This document shows positions 17,368 through 26,638 of a DNA stretch of 64,000 nt, piece by piece. Made by a program: the position numbers and the translations under genes. The notes under the pieces were generated by a model. It did not search any database. It was not told where the DNA came from and saw nothing but the letters and a program-made list of their open reading frames with translations. The stretch's first letter is position 1. Every line of letters starts with the position of its first letter. The stretch covers positions 1 to 64,000 of the forward strand of contig JAFXXQ010000040.1 in NCBI GenBank assembly GCA_017542145.1. Direction: 5' to 3'. This DNA is from Bacteroidaceae bacterium. Lineage in GTDB: Bacteria > Bacteroidota > Bacteroidia > Bacteroidales > Bacteroidaceae.

Positions 17368-18864
17368 ATGGATGATAGACTTTTCATTTTTGATACCACG
17401 CTACGCGACGGCGAGCAAGTACCAGGCTGCCAGCTGAACACCGTCGAGAAAATCCAGGTTGCCAAGCAGCTCGAGTTGCTTGGCGTTGATGTCATCGAAG
17501 CCGGCTTCCCCATCTCCAGTCCGGGCGACTTCAACTCTGTCATCGAAATCTCGAAAGCCGTTACCTGGCCTACTATCTGCGCCCTGACACGTGCCGTGCA
17601 AAAGGACATTGACGTGGCCGTCGAAGCGCTCCAGTATGCCCGCCACAAGCGCATCCACACGGGCATCGGCACCAGCGACATGCACATCAAGTATAAGTTC
17701 AACTCCAACCGCGAGGAGATTATCGAACGGGGCGTGGCCGCTGTGAAGTATGCCAAACGGTTTGTCGAAGACGTGGAGTTCTACGCCGAGGATGCCGGAC
17801 GCACGGACAACGAATACCTCGCCCGGGTGGTCGAAGCCGTCATCAAAGCGGGTGCCACCGTGGTCAACATCCCCGACACCACCGGCTACTGCCTGCCCGA
17901 CGAATATGGAGCCAAAATCCGCTACCTCATGGAGCATGTCGATGGCATCGACCGCGCCATCATCTCCACCCATTGCCACAACGATTTGGGCATGGCCACA
18001 GCGAACACCATCAGCGGCATACTGAACGGAGCCCGCCAGGCTGAAGTGACCATCAACGGCATCGGCGAACGTGCCGGCAACACCTCACTCGAGGAGATTG
18101 CCATGATCATCAAGTGCCACAGCACCATCCCCGTACAGACAAACATCAACACGACGAAAATCTACCCCACCAGCCGTATGGTGAGCAGTTTGATGAACAT
18201 GCCCGTCCAGCCCAACAAAGCTGTCGTGGGTCGAAATGCATTTGCTCACTCCAGCGGCATCCATCAGGACGGTGTGCTTAAAAACGTGCAGACCTACGAA
18301 ATCATGGACCCCAAAGATGTCGGCATCGACGACAATAGCATTGTCCTTACCGCCCGCAGCGGACGTGCCGCCCTGCGCCACCGCCTCAGCGTCCTTGGCA
18401 TCGACATGGACGGCGAACGCCTCGACAAGGTCTATGAGGCCTTCCTCCGTCTGGCCGACCAGAAGAAAGAGATTGGCGACGACGACATCCTGATGCTGGC
18501 TGGTGCTGACCGCACAGCGGGTCACTCCATCAAGCTGAAATACCTCCAAGTGACCAGCGGCGTGGGCGTCCGCCCCGTAGCCAGCATCGGCCTCGACGTG
18601 GCTGGCGAACAGTTCGAAGCTGCCGCCTCGGGCAACGGCCCTGTGGATGCTGCCATCAAGGCACTCAAATGCATCATCCGCCGCCAGATGACACTCAAGG
18701 AATTTACCATCCAAGCCATCAGCAAGGGCAGCGACGACGTCGGTAAGGTGCACATGCAGGTAGAGTACGACGGCCAGCTCTACTACGGATTCGGCGCCAA
18801 CACCGACATTATCGCCGCTTCCGTTGAAGCTTACATAGACTGTATCAACAAATTCAGACATTGA
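17368..18864 (+). CDS. leuA: 2-isopropylmalate synthase
   Basis: It condenses acetyl-CoA with 2-oxoisovalerate in the first leucine-specific step. The 498 residues comprise a TIM barrel with R13-D14 in [12 protein letters not shown], the substrate loop [15 protein letters not shown] near 93-107 that is typical of LeuA, metal ligands in [11 protein letters not shown] near 203, and a C-terminal allosteric domain with the GxGPVDAA motif ([12 protein letters not shown]). Comparing the substrate loop with that of the cimA product separates the two roles. leuC follows after 34 nt. Confidence 0.94.
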   Translation: MDDRLFIFDTTLRDGEQVPGCQLNTVEKIQVAKQLELLGVDVIEAGFPISSPGDFNSVIEISKAVTWPTICALTRAVQKDIDVAVEALQYARHKRIHTGIGTSDMHIKYKFNSNREEIIERGVAAVKYAKRFVEDVEFYAEDAGRTDNEYLARVVEAVIKAGATVVNIPDTTGYCLPDEYGAKIRYLMEHVDGIDRAIISTHCHNDLGMATANTISGILNGARQAEVTINGIGERAGNTSLEEIAMIIKCHSTIPVQTNINTTKIYPTSRMVSSLMNMPVQPNKAVVGRNAFAHSSGIHQDGVLKNVQTYEIMDPKDVGIDDNSIVLTARSGRAALRHRLSVLGIDMDGERLDKVYEAFLRLADQKKEIGDDDILMLAGADRTAGHSIKLKYLQVTSGVGVRPVASIGLDVAGEQFEAAASGNGPVDAAIKALKCIIRRQMTLKEFTIQAISKGSDDVGKVHMQVEYDGQLYYGFGANTDIIAASVEAYIDCINKFRH

Positions 18865-18898
18865 AAGCATATACTTTAACTCGTCAAATAGTAAATAA

Positions 18899-20296
18899 AT
18901 GAACACATTATTCGATAAAATCTGGGATTCGCACGTTGTCCGCAAGGTGGAGGACGGCCCTACGCAACTCTACATCGACCGTCTCTACTGCCACGAGGTC
19001 ACTAGCCCGCAGGCTTTCGAAGGACTCCGCGAACGGGGCTTACGGTGTTGCCGTCCCCAGCAGATTTTCTGTATGCCCGACCACAATACGCCTACTCACG
19101 ATCAGGACAAGCCTATCGTCGACCCTGTCTCAAAGGCACAGGTAGATGCGCTGGCTCACAACGCCGCTGAGTTTGGCCTCACCCATTTCGGTATGATGCA
19201 TCCCCGCAACGGCATCATCCATGTCGTCGGACCCGAGCTGGGCCTCTCCCTACCCGGAATGACCATTGTCTGTGGCGACTCTCACACCTCCACACACGGA
19301 GCCATGGGGGCCGTGGCCTTCGGCATCGGTACCAGCGAAGTCGAAATGGTGTTGGCCTCGCAATGTATCCTGCAGAGCAAGCCCAAGTCCATGCGCATCC
19401 GCATCGAGGGATTGCTCGGCAAGGGCGTCACCGCCAAGGACGTAGCCCTCTACCTGATGGCTCAGCTCACCACCTCCGGCGCCACGGGCTATTTTGTCGA
19501 ATATGCCGGATCCGTTGTCCGCGATATGACTATGGAAGGTCGCCTCACTCTCTGCAACCTCTCTATTGAGATGGGTGCGCGAGGCGGATTTGTTGCCCCT
19601 GACGAGACCACCTTCGCCTACCTGAAGGGACGCGACTATGCCCCGAAGGGCGAGGATTGGGACAAGGCCGTAGCCTATTGGCGTACGCTCCGCAGCGGCG
19701 ACGACGCTGTTTTCGACCGCGAGCTCGTCTTTGACGCTGCTGACATCGAACCCCGCATCACCTACGGTACCAACCCCGGCATGGGCATCGGCATCAGCGA
19801 AGCCATTCCTGCCGTCAGCACTATCCCTGCCGCCGGACAGGCATCCTTTCTCAAGTCGCTTGACTATATGCACTTCCAGCCCGAAGAGAAATTGCTCGGC
19901 AAGGCCGTTGACTACGTCTTCCTCGGCGCCTGCACCAACGGCCGCATCGAGGATTTCCGCGCCTTCGCTTCCCTTGTCCAAGGACACCATAAAGCCAAAG
20001 GCATCACCGCTTGGCTCGTGCCTGGCTCGTGGAAAGTCGATGGACAGATTCGTGCCGAGGGTCTCGACAAGATTCTCGCTGAAGCGGGCTTTGTAGTTCG
20101 CCAGCCTGGTTGTAGCGCTTGTCTCGCCATGAACGACGACAAGATTCCCGCCGGATGCCTTGCCGTTTCCACCTCCAATCGCAACTTCGAAGGCCGTCAG
20201 GGTCCAGGCTCCCGCACCATCCTCGCCAGCCCCTACACCGCCGCTGCCGCCGCCATCACCGGCGTCATCACCGACCCCCGACAGTTTCTTAAATAA
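18899..20296 (+). CDS. leuC: 3-isopropylmalate dehydratase large subunit
   Basis: An aconitase-family protein of 465 residues that works with LeuD to isomerise 2- to 3-isopropylmalate and, in the citramalate route, citramalate to beta-methylmalate. The three iron-sulfur cysteines are C345 ([10 protein letters not shown]), C405 and C408 (GCSACLAMN), matching the E. coli protein's positions within two residues. The N-terminal [13 protein letters not shown] motif is intact. The TGA/TAA region is followed by a micro-repeat of TTCATTCTTCATTTTTCATT type before leuD. Confidence 0.95.
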   Translation: MNTLFDKIWDSHVVRKVEDGPTQLYIDRLYCHEVTSPQAFEGLRERGLRCCRPQQIFCMPDHNTPTHDQDKPIVDPVSKAQVDALAHNAAEFGLTHFGMMHPRNGIIHVVGPELGLSLPGMTIVCGDSHTSTHGAMGAVAFGIGTSEVEMVLASQCILQSKPKSMRIRIEGLLGKGVTAKDVALYLMAQLTTSGATGYFVEYAGSVVRDMTMEGRLTLCNLSIEMGARGGFVAPDETTFAYLKGRDYAPKGEDWDKAVAYWRTLRSGDDAVFDRELVFDAADIEPRITYGTNPGMGIGISEAIPAVSTIPAAGQASFLKSLDYMHFQPEEKLLGKAVDYVFLGACTNGRIEDFRAFASLVQGHHKAKGITAWLVPGSWKVDGQIRAEGLDKILAEAGFVVRQPGCSACLAMNDDKIPAGCLAVSTSNRNFEGRQGPGSRTILASPYTAAAAAITGVITDPRQFLK

Positions 20297-20304
20297 AGTT
20301 CTTC

Positions 20305-20338
20305 ATCTTTCATTCTTCATTTTTCATTCTTCATTCTT
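20305..20338 (+). repeat. TTCATTCTTCATTTTTCATT micro-repeat
   Basis: A run of TTCATTCTTCATTTTTCATT words fills the leuC-leuD gap. The same words appear at 35701-35765 (as the complement), 35829-35868 and 61810-61848. It is a dispersed intergenic word family with no visible coding role. Confidence 0.65.
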
Positions 20339-20339
20339 A

Positions 20340-20942
20340 ATGAAACAGTCTTTCACCACTCTTACCTCCACCTGCATACCTCTCCCGTTTGAGAACGTCG
20401 ATACCGACCAGATTATCCCTGCCCGCTTCATGAAGTCCACAACTCGCGACGAGAAGTTCTTTGGCGACCATCTCTTTTTCGATTGGCGCCACCGTTCCGA
20501 TGGTAGCGACAACCCTGACTTCGTACTCAACAACCCTGCTTTCCGTGACAGTACCATCCTTGTTGCCGGTAAGAATTTCGGTTCCGGTTCCAGCCGCGAA
20601 CACGCCGCATGGGCTATTGCCGGCTACGGCATCCGCGTTGTCGTGAGTAGCTTCTTTGCCGACATCCACAAGAACAACGAGCTCAACAACTTTGTCCTCC
20701 CCGTTGTCGTTAGCGAGACGTTCCTCAGCGAGCTTTTCGCCTCCATCAAGGCCGACCCCGCTACGCTCGTCACCGTCGATCTCCCCACCCAGACCATCAC
20801 CAATCAGGCAACGGGCCACAGCGAGACCTTCGAAATCAACGCCTACAAGAAGCATTGTCTCCTCAACGGCCTTGATGACATCGACTTCCTTACCGCCGAC
20901 AAGTCTCTCATCGAAGCATATGAGAAGAGGGTTAGGGGTTAG
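20340..20942 (+). CDS. leuD: 3-isopropylmalate dehydratase small subunit
   Basis: The 200-residue partner of LeuC forming the swivelling domain of the isomerase. [15 protein letters not shown] near residues 17-31 and [16 protein letters not shown] near 77-92 are the family signatures, the latter binding substrate. The ATG at 20340 is chosen; the open frame continues upstream only through the micro-repeat and leuC. leuB follows after 64 nt, in a gap with GGTTAGGGGTTAG and AAACATTAAACAATAAAC words. Confidence 0.95.
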   Translation: MKQSFTTLTSTCIPLPFENVDTDQIIPARFMKSTTRDEKFFGDHLFFDWRHRSDGSDNPDFVLNNPAFRDSTILVAGKNFGSGSSREHAAWAIAGYGIRVVVSSFFADIHKNNELNNFVLPVVVSETFLSELFASIKADPATLVTVDLPTQTITNQATGHSETFEINAYKKHCLLNGLDDIDFLTADKSLIEAYEKRVRG

Positions 20943-21006
20943 AGGTTAGGGGTTGTTCGTTAAACATTAAACAATAAACATTCAACTATAATCATACTTC
21001 ATTCAA

Positions 21007-22068
21007 ATGAACATCAAGTTAGCAGTTCTCCCTGGCGACGGCATTGGTCCCGAAGTCGTTGCCCAAGCCCTCAAGGTCACCGAAGCAGTCTGTCAGAAGT
21101 ACGGCCACGAACTCCATTACGAATACGGCATTTGTGGCGCTCATGCCATCAATGCCGTTGGCGACCCTTATCCTGCCAAAACCCATCAGCTCTGCATGGA
21201 GAGCGACGCCGTTCTCTTCGGCGCCGTCGGCGACCCCAAGTTCGACAACAACCCCTCTGCTAAGGTACGTCCCGAACAGGGTCTCCTCGCCATGCGCAAG
21301 CAACTCGGGCTCTTTGCCAATATCCGTCCCGTCGAGACCTTCGACTGCCTCATCCACAAGTCGCCCCTCAAGGACGACCTCGTCCGTGGTGCCGATTTCA
21401 TTTGCATCCGCGAACTCACGGGGGGCATGTACTTCGGTCCCAAGAAGGAGGGCGACGACGAAGCCTACGACACCAACCTATACAGTCGTGCCGAGGTGGA
21501 GCGTATCCTCCATGTTGCCTACGGCTACGCCCGCCAACGCCGCCGCCACCTTACCGTCGTCGATAAGGCCAATGTCCTTGCCTCCTCCCGCCTTTGGCGC
21601 AAGGTTGCGCAGGAGATTGCACCCCAGTACCCCGACGTCACCACCGACTACATGTACGTTGACAATGCCGCCATGCGAATGATTCAGGAACCCCGCTTCT
21701 TCGATGTTATGGTCACCGAGAACACCTTCGGCGACATCCTCACCGACGAGGGCTCTTGCATCACCGGTTCCATGGGCCTGCTGCCCAGCGCCTCCATCGG
21801 CACCCACACCAGCGTCTTCGAGCCCATCCACGGCTCGTGGCCCCAGGCTGCCGGTCAGGACATCGCCAATCCGTTGGCCACCATCCTCTCTGCCGCCATG
21901 ATGTTCGAGTATGCCTTCAGTCTCAAAGCCGAAGCTGCCGACATCCGCCGTGCAGTCCAACGAAGTCTCGACGAGAACATCCGTACCGCCGACATCCAAG
22001 TTGCCGGTCAACGCCCCTTCTCCACCTCCGAGGTCGGCCAATGGATTACCAGCCAGATAAATAATTGA
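21007..22068 (+). CDS. leuB: 3-isopropylmalate dehydrogenase
   Basis: It oxidises and decarboxylates 3-isopropylmalate with NAD+. In the citramalate route the same enzyme turns beta-methylmalate into 2-oxobutyrate. The 353 residues match the family: [11 protein letters not shown] at residues 8-18, [10 protein letters not shown] with the substrate arginine near 137, the catalytic tyrosine/lysine region, and the adenine-binding GSAPD-like region replaced by [16 protein letters not shown] near 275-290. It is the last biosynthetic gene of the supercluster; the CstA-type gene follows after 56 nt. Confidence 0.95.
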   Translation: MNIKLAVLPGDGIGPEVVAQALKVTEAVCQKYGHELHYEYGICGAHAINAVGDPYPAKTHQLCMESDAVLFGAVGDPKFDNNPSAKVRPEQGLLAMRKQLGLFANIRPVETFDCLIHKSPLKDDLVRGADFICIRELTGGMYFGPKKEGDDEAYDTNLYSRAEVERILHVAYGYARQRRRHLTVVDKANVLASSRLWRKVAQEIAPQYPDVTTDYMYVDNAAMRMIQEPRFFDVMVTENTFGDILTDEGSCITGSMGLLPSASIGTHTSVFEPIHGSWPQAAGQDIANPLATILSAAMMFEYAFSLKAEAADIRRAVQRSLDENIRTADIQVAGQRPFSTSEVGQWITSQINN

Positions 22069-22124
22069 GATTGAAAGGGTCCTTCGGCTTTTAATATCTC
22101 CAATTTTACCCTTATACCTTCGTC

Positions 22125-23624
22125 ATGCTCTCCTTTACCATCAGCGTTATTGCCCTTTTCGTAGGCTATATGCTCTATAGCCGCGTAGCCGAGCGCGTTT
22201 TCGGTCCCGACGACCGTGAGACTCCCGCCATCCGCAAGGCCGATAAGGTCGATTACATCGTCCTGCCCTCCTGGCGCATCTTCATGATCCAGTTTCTCAA
22301 CATTGCCGGCACAGGCCCCATCTTCGGAGCCATCATGGGCATGTGGTTCGGACCGTCGGCCTATTTGTGGATTGTCTTGGGATGCATTTTCGGCGGAGCC
22401 GTACACGACTACATCAGCGGTATGCTCTCTTTGCGCCACGATGGTTGTGGACTGGCTGAATTGACGGGGCTCTATTTGGGCGGTACGGCTCGAAAGGCAC
22501 TTGTCGTCTTCACCATGATGATGATGGTACTCGTAGGTGCGTTCTTTGTCTATTGTCCTGCCATCATCCTAAGTGGCATCTGGGGCGACAAGATGATGTG
22601 GGTCATCATTATCTTTCTCTACTATGTCACCACCACCATGATGCCCATCGACAAGGTTATTGGCCGCATTTATCCTGCCTTTGCCCTCTCCATGCTGTTC
22701 ATGGTTGTCGCCTTAGGCATCGTGCTTTTCATCAAGCACCCCGCGCTGCCCGAAGTGTGGGACGGCTTGGGAAACTGGGGCGCCACCCGCCTTGGTCTCA
22801 AGCAGCCTCTCTTCCCTGCCCTCTTCGTCACTATCGCCTGCGGAGCCGTCAGCGGCTTCCATGCCACGCAGTCGCCCATGATGGCACGCTGTATGAAAAG
22901 CGAGCGTCAGGGACGCCCCATCTTCTATGGCGCCATGGTTACCGAAGGCCTCGTTGCCCTCGTCTGGGCCACCATCTCCAGCTATTTCTTCTATGCCGAC
23001 GGCTGGCGTGCCGTCTGTTCGCCTGAGCTGGTGCAGCAGTTTGCCCAAGGTGCCGACGGCCTCATCCGCAACGCCGACGGTCGTTCGCTCATCCAGTTCT
23101 TCGATGCCCCCACGGTTGTCACCACCATCTGCTCGTCGTGGCTGGGCATCGCCGGCAGCATCCTGGCGCTGTTGGGCGTCGTTGCCGCCCCCATCACCAC
23201 GGGTGGCAGCAGCTTCCGTAGTGCCCGCCTCATCCTTGCCGAAACCTTCGGCCTGAAGCAGACCAGCGCCCGCTCACGCCTGCTGCTCAGCCTGCCCGTC
23301 TTTGCCGTAGGCATCGCCCTGCTGGCCTGGCAGATAGGCAATCCCAGCGGTTTCAGCACCGTCTGGCAATACGTTGCCTGGGGCACCCAGCTCATGGCTG
23401 TCGTCACGCTATGGGTCTGCACGGTCTATCTCACGCGCGAGCACAGAGTCTATTGGCTCACCCTCATCCCCGCCCTTTTCATGACGATGGTCGTCACGGA
23501 TTTCTTCTTCGTCTCGCCCACCATCTGCGGCCTGCCCACGCTCCCATCGCTGATCCTCGCTACTGCCGTCACCCTCACCTGCCTCATTAGCTACATCATC
23601 TGGAAGCGGAAGCGCAGCCGATAA
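22125..23624 (+). CDS. CstA-family peptide/pyruvate transporter
   Basis: A 499-residue protein with about a dozen hydrophobic segments. It matches the carbon starvation family in the motif run FLNIAGTGPIFGAIMG near 60-75, the GGAVHDY motif near 92, and GFHATQSPMMARCMKSE near 245. E. coli relatives CstA and BtsT carry peptides or pyruvate by proton or sodium coupling. Here the protein is shorter, lacking the long extra C-terminal domain. It follows leuB in the same direction with no separate promoter seen, and pyruvate is a substrate of both cimA and ilvB, so a pyruvate link is attractive but unproven. No clear terminator follows. Confidence 0.85.
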   Translation: MLSFTISVIALFVGYMLYSRVAERVFGPDDRETPAIRKADKVDYIVLPSWRIFMIQFLNIAGTGPIFGAIMGMWFGPSAYLWIVLGCIFGGAVHDYISGMLSLRHDGCGLAELTGLYLGGTARKALVVFTMMMMVLVGAFFVYCPAIILSGIWGDKMMWVIIIFLYYVTTTMMPIDKVIGRIYPAFALSMLFMVVALGIVLFIKHPALPEVWDGLGNWGATRLGLKQPLFPALFVTIACGAVSGFHATQSPMMARCMKSERQGRPIFYGAMVTEGLVALVWATISSYFFYADGWRAVCSPELVQQFAQGADGLIRNADGRSLIQFFDAPTVVTTICSSWLGIAGSILALLGVVAAPITTGGSSFRSARLILAETFGLKQTSARSRLLLSLPVFAVGIALLAWQIGNPSGFSTVWQYVAWGTQLMAVVTLWVCTVYLTREHRVYWLTLIPALFMTMVVTDFFFVSPTICGLPTLPSLILATAVTLTCLISYIIWKRKRSR

Positions 23625-23698
23625 CGCTAACGGCATAACTTTTACGCTATTTTTCCAGAGTTAAACAATGATGTCGTGGCATAAAAAAGGTAAACCTC

Positions 23699-24103
23699 TC
23701 AGGCCACATCCCCTCCGCTCTGTTCATTTAACTTTCGTTCAACCCTATTGAGGGTGTCGAAGAACCGTTGCGTGGCCACAGCCGGGCCCATCAGGGGGAG
23801 GCCAAAGAGATTCCATCCGAACATGTGCCACCACGAAGTGTAGGGCCCTTCAACGCCCAATTCAATGGCCTTGGCCTTCAGCTCCTCAGCGATTCGCGCC
23901 ATCCAGACAAGCGTGTAAACGAAAAGCGTGGGTATGCCTAGAAGATAGGCCACCCAATACCGCTGTGTCCGTCGGCCAAGAATGACATCCAGCTCCTGCT
24001 GCAGACCGCCTAACGGCATGTAGCAGAGGAAGAACAGCCCGAAGGTTAGGAAATCAATGAACCCGAGCCAGAAGCCTGGCCTGTTGGTGTGGTTGAATGG
24101 CAT
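23699..24103 (-). CDS. DUF4234-like small membrane protein
   Basis: A 134-residue protein with three hydrophobic stretches (roughly residues 10-32, 48-68 and 92-110). The opening FWLGFIDFLTFGLFFLCYMP and the tryptophan-rich spacing resemble DUF4234-type membrane proteins. Its function is unknown. It starts 3 nt after the stop of the UvrA-like gene, so the two are probably translated from one message. The C-terminus (ERKLNEQSGGDVA) is polar. The family assignment is moderate. Confidence 0.6.
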   Translation of the reverse strand: MPFNHTNRPGFWLGFIDFLTFGLFFLCYMPLGGLQQELDVILGRRTQRYWVAYLLGIPTLFVYTLVWMARIAEELKAKAIELGVEGPYTSWWHMFGWNLFGLPLMGPAVATQRFFDTLNRVERKLNEQSGGDVA

Positions 24104-24106
24104 GAT

Positions 24107-26410
24107 TCAAAGATATGGGGCGGTGACGGATGTGGGACAGGACTTGAGGGCGGAAGGGATGCCGGCAAAGAGGATGTTGCCGCCGTTCTCGCCGGCGCCG
24201 GGGCCAAGCTCGACGACGTAGTCGGCAGCACGGATGACGTCGGTGTTATGCTCAATGACGTAAAGCGTGTTGCCGGCATCGACCATACGCTCGAAGAGGG
24301 CAATCAGTTGGTGGACATCGCGAAGATGGAGGCCGTCGGTAGGCTCGTCAATAATGAATATCTTACCCTGCTCACTCAGATGAGAGGCGAGTTTGAGGCG
24401 TTGTAGCTCTCCGCCAGAAAGGGTCGAAAGAGCCTGATTGAGATGTAGGTAGCCGAGGCCGACATCCATCAATGGACGCAGTTTCTCCTCTATAATAGTG
24501 CCGCGGAAGAATTCGCTGGCTCGCCGCACGGAGAGGTCGAAAACCTGTGCAATGTTCAAAGAAACCTTGTTAGCTTCTGCATGGCCAATAAACGAACCTT
24601 CGATGGTGTATTGCAACGCCTCGTTGGAGTAGCGGAGTCCACCGCAAGCTTCGCAGACGGTCTCAATGTTGTCCATGAAGGCCATCTCGGAGATGATGAC
24701 ACCTTTGCCGCCGCACACGGGACAAGCGCCCTTGCCGTTGAAGGTGAAATAGAGTTCCTTCATGTGGTGGGCCTTGGCGAAACGCTTGCGGATGTCTGGA
24801 GCGACATCGAGGTAGGTGGCAGGTGTGGAGCGGAGACTGATGCCGATGTTCTTCTGACTAATATAAACAATGTCATTGGGCGTGGGGTAGCTGTTGCGGA
24901 AGCTCTCCATGAGCGAGCTTTTACCAGAACCTGCCACACCAGCCACGACGGCCAGCACTCCCATCGGGAAGGAGACGGAAACGTCCTTGAGGTTGTGAAG
25001 CATGGCGTGTTCGAGGGGGAAGAACTGATGGGCTGTGCGAGGTTGCGCCTTGTAGTCGCCCTGCGTGCAGAGCACCTGACCCGTAGCTGTCTGGCTATGC
25101 AACAGCGCATCGTATGTACCCTCAAAGATGATCTGCCCTCCATCGGCACCTGGGCCAGGACCCATGTCAACAATATGGTCAGCGATGCGTATCATCTCCC
25201 TATGATGCTCGACAAGCAGCACGGTATTGCCAGCATCGCGCAAACGGCGCACGGAATGTTTCATCAATTCGATGTCGTGGTTGTGGAGCCCCGTGCTGGG
25301 TTCATCGAGGATATAGAGAACATCGGAAAGGGAGGAGTTGATATACTTGGCTATCTTGCAGCGTTGTGCCTCGCCACCGGAGAGGGTACCGACTGCACGG
25401 TCGAGACTGAGATAGCCGAGACCGATTTCCTCCAGCGCTGTCAGACGAGCGCCGATGGCTGCTTTCAGATTAACGGCTAAGGGCGACGTAAGAGAGCGTA
25501 TCCAGGCATTAAGTTTCGTAATGGAGAGGGCGCTGACTTCGGCAATATTCTTCCCTTCAATCTTACACGAAAGCACTCTCGGGCTGAGCCTCGTACCGCC
25601 ACAATCAGGGCAGACCCCCATTCGGAGCATAGGATTCAGTACCGCAGCATGGAGCAACCCTTCTTCACTATTGATAATACTGCGGTACATGCGAGGGATA
25701 AGTCCTTCGTACTTGGCCGTTTTGGGCCAGTTGGAAGGCGGGTTCTTCAGACGAATCTGCGGGCTGTTAAGGAAGAGGTCAAGTTCCTCGGGAGTATAGT
25801 CACGTATCTTCTTGTCGAGGTCGAAGAGTCCGCTGTGGGCGTAGCGTATCCAGCGCCATCCACCCTTTCCGAAGGCGATGTAGTGGATAGTATCCTCGTC
25901 ATTGAGGCTCTTGTCGAAATCAACCAACTTGTGGATGTCCAACTCGCGAATCTCACCCAAGCCTGAACAACGAGGACAGCTGCCTTCAGGATGATTGAAA
26001 CTGAACGACTCGGCATAGCCGACGAAAGGCTGTCCGACTCGTGAGAAAAGCAGACGCAGCAAGGCGTTGACATCAGTATAAGTGCCTACCGTTGAACGTG
26101 AATTCTGACCAGGCTTCTTCTGGTCGATGACAATGGCTATGGGCAGGTTCTCAATGGCATCAACATGCGGACGACCATACTTGGGGAGATATTGCTGCAC
26201 GAAGGTTGGAAAGGTGTCGTTCAGTTCGCGACGGCTCTTGGCGGCTATGGTGTCAAGCACCAACGAGCTTTTACCCGAGCCGCTGACACCTGTGAAGACA
26301 GTTATCTGATGTTTCGGTATCTCCAGCGAGATGTCCTTGAGGTTGTTCTCCCGCGCACCGCGGATGATGATTCGGTCGCTTTGCATGATTGCATCTATTC
26401 CTTCAGACAT
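24107..26410 (-). CDS. UvrA-like ABC ATPase (UvrA2 type)
   Basis: A 767-residue UvrA-family protein, about 170 residues shorter than true UvrA, as in the UvrA2/class II group linked to drug tolerance and damage response. The first ATPase has GVSGSGKSS, LSGGEAQR and ILDEPSTGLH; the second has GVAGSGKSS, LSGGELQR and IIDEPTDGLH. Zinc modules appear as CPRCSGLGE with CPDCGG, and CPVCGGKG with CEACGG. The UvrB-binding insert typical of true UvrA looks reduced. The ATG at 26410 is preferred: the open frame upstream runs through the antisense-free tRNA-Cys gene on the same strand and cannot be coding. The DUF4234-like gene follows at once. A full-length UvrA is expected elsewhere in the genome to work with the UvrB at 40.8 kb. 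Confidence 0.88.
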   Translation of the reverse strand: MSEGIDAIMQSDRIIIRGARENNLKDISLEIPKHQITVFTGVSGSGKSSLVLDTIAAKSRRELNDTFPTFVQQYLPKYGRPHVDAIENLPIAIVIDQKKPGQNSRSTVGTYTDVNALLRLLFSRVGQPFVGYAESFSFNHPEGSCPRCSGLGEIRELDIHKLVDFDKSLNDEDTIHYIAFGKGGWRWIRYAHSGLFDLDKKIRDYTPEELDLFLNSPQIRLKNPPSNWPKTAKYEGLIPRMYRSIINSEEGLLHAAVLNPMLRMGVCPDCGGTRLSPRVLSCKIEGKNIAEVSALSITKLNAWIRSLTSPLAVNLKAAIGARLTALEEIGLGYLSLDRAVGTLSGGEAQRCKIAKYINSSLSDVLYILDEPSTGLHNHDIELMKHSVRRLRDAGNTVLLVEHHREMIRIADHIVDMGPGPGADGGQIIFEGTYDALLHSQTATGQVLCTQGDYKAQPRTAHQFFPLEHAMLHNLKDVSVSFPMGVLAVVAGVAGSGKSSLMESFRNSYPTPNDIVYISQKNIGISLRSTPATYLDVAPDIRKRFAKAHHMKELYFTFNGKGACPVCGGKGVIISEMAFMDNIETVCEACGGLRYSNEALQYTIEGSFIGHAEANKVSLNIAQVFDLSVRRASEFFRGTIIEEKLRPLMDVGLGYLHLNQALSTLSGGELQRLKLASHLSEQGKIFIIDEPTDGLHLRDVHQLIALFERMVDAGNTLYVIEHNTDVIRAADYVVELGPGAGENGGNILFAGIPSALKSCPTSVTAPYL

Positions 26411-26456
26411 TAAAAAAGACTTCAGCTTGTTCCATCTGAAGTCTAATGAATGTTTG

Positions 26457-26527
26457 AGGTGAGTAGCAGAATCGAACTGCTGTACACGGTTTTGCAGACC
26501 GTTGCCTAACCGCTCGGCCAACTCACC
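26457..26527 (-). tRNA. tRNA-Cys (anticodon GCA)
   Basis: The 71-nt cloverleaf has acceptor stem GGTGAGT paired with ACTCACC, anticodon loop TCTGCAAA and T-loop TTCGATTC. The discriminator base is T (U73), the known cysteine identity base. CCA is not encoded. It lies 46 nt upstream of the UvrA-like gene on the same strand and shares a promoter region with it. Confidence 0.95.
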
Positions 26528-26544
26528 AAGAGCGTTTTGCGGGG

Positions 26545-26552
26545 CAAAGGTA
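26545..26552 (-). promoter_or_regulatory. Promoter -7 box for tRNA-Cys
   Basis: On the minus strand this reads TACCTTTG, 17 nt upstream of the tRNA-Cys 5' end. The upstream box is not well matched. It probably also drives the UvrA-like gene by read-through. Confidence 0.6.
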
Positions 26553-26626
26553 CGACAAAAATCCGAACTTCCAACATTTAGGCGCACTTTTTTTCAATCT
26601 CACCATGTTTTTTCTGATTAAATGCG

Positions 26627-26634
26627 TATCTTCG
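26627..26634 (+). promoter_or_regulatory. Promoter -7 box for tilS, leaderless
   Basis: TATCTTCG ends 4 nt before the GTG start of tilS. With the usual start 5-9 nt after this box, the message would begin at or beside the start codon. Confidence 0.5.
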
Positions 26635-26638
26635 CGGC

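Noticed and set aside
19250..19990. Long antisense frames opposite leuC and other core genes
   Set aside because: GC-rich third positions open antisense frames; none has a recognisable family, a promoter or a plausible start.
26411..26587. An N-terminal extension of the UvrA-like frame by 59 codons
   Set aside because: It would translate the tRNA-Cys gene on the same strand; the protein family begins at the later Met.
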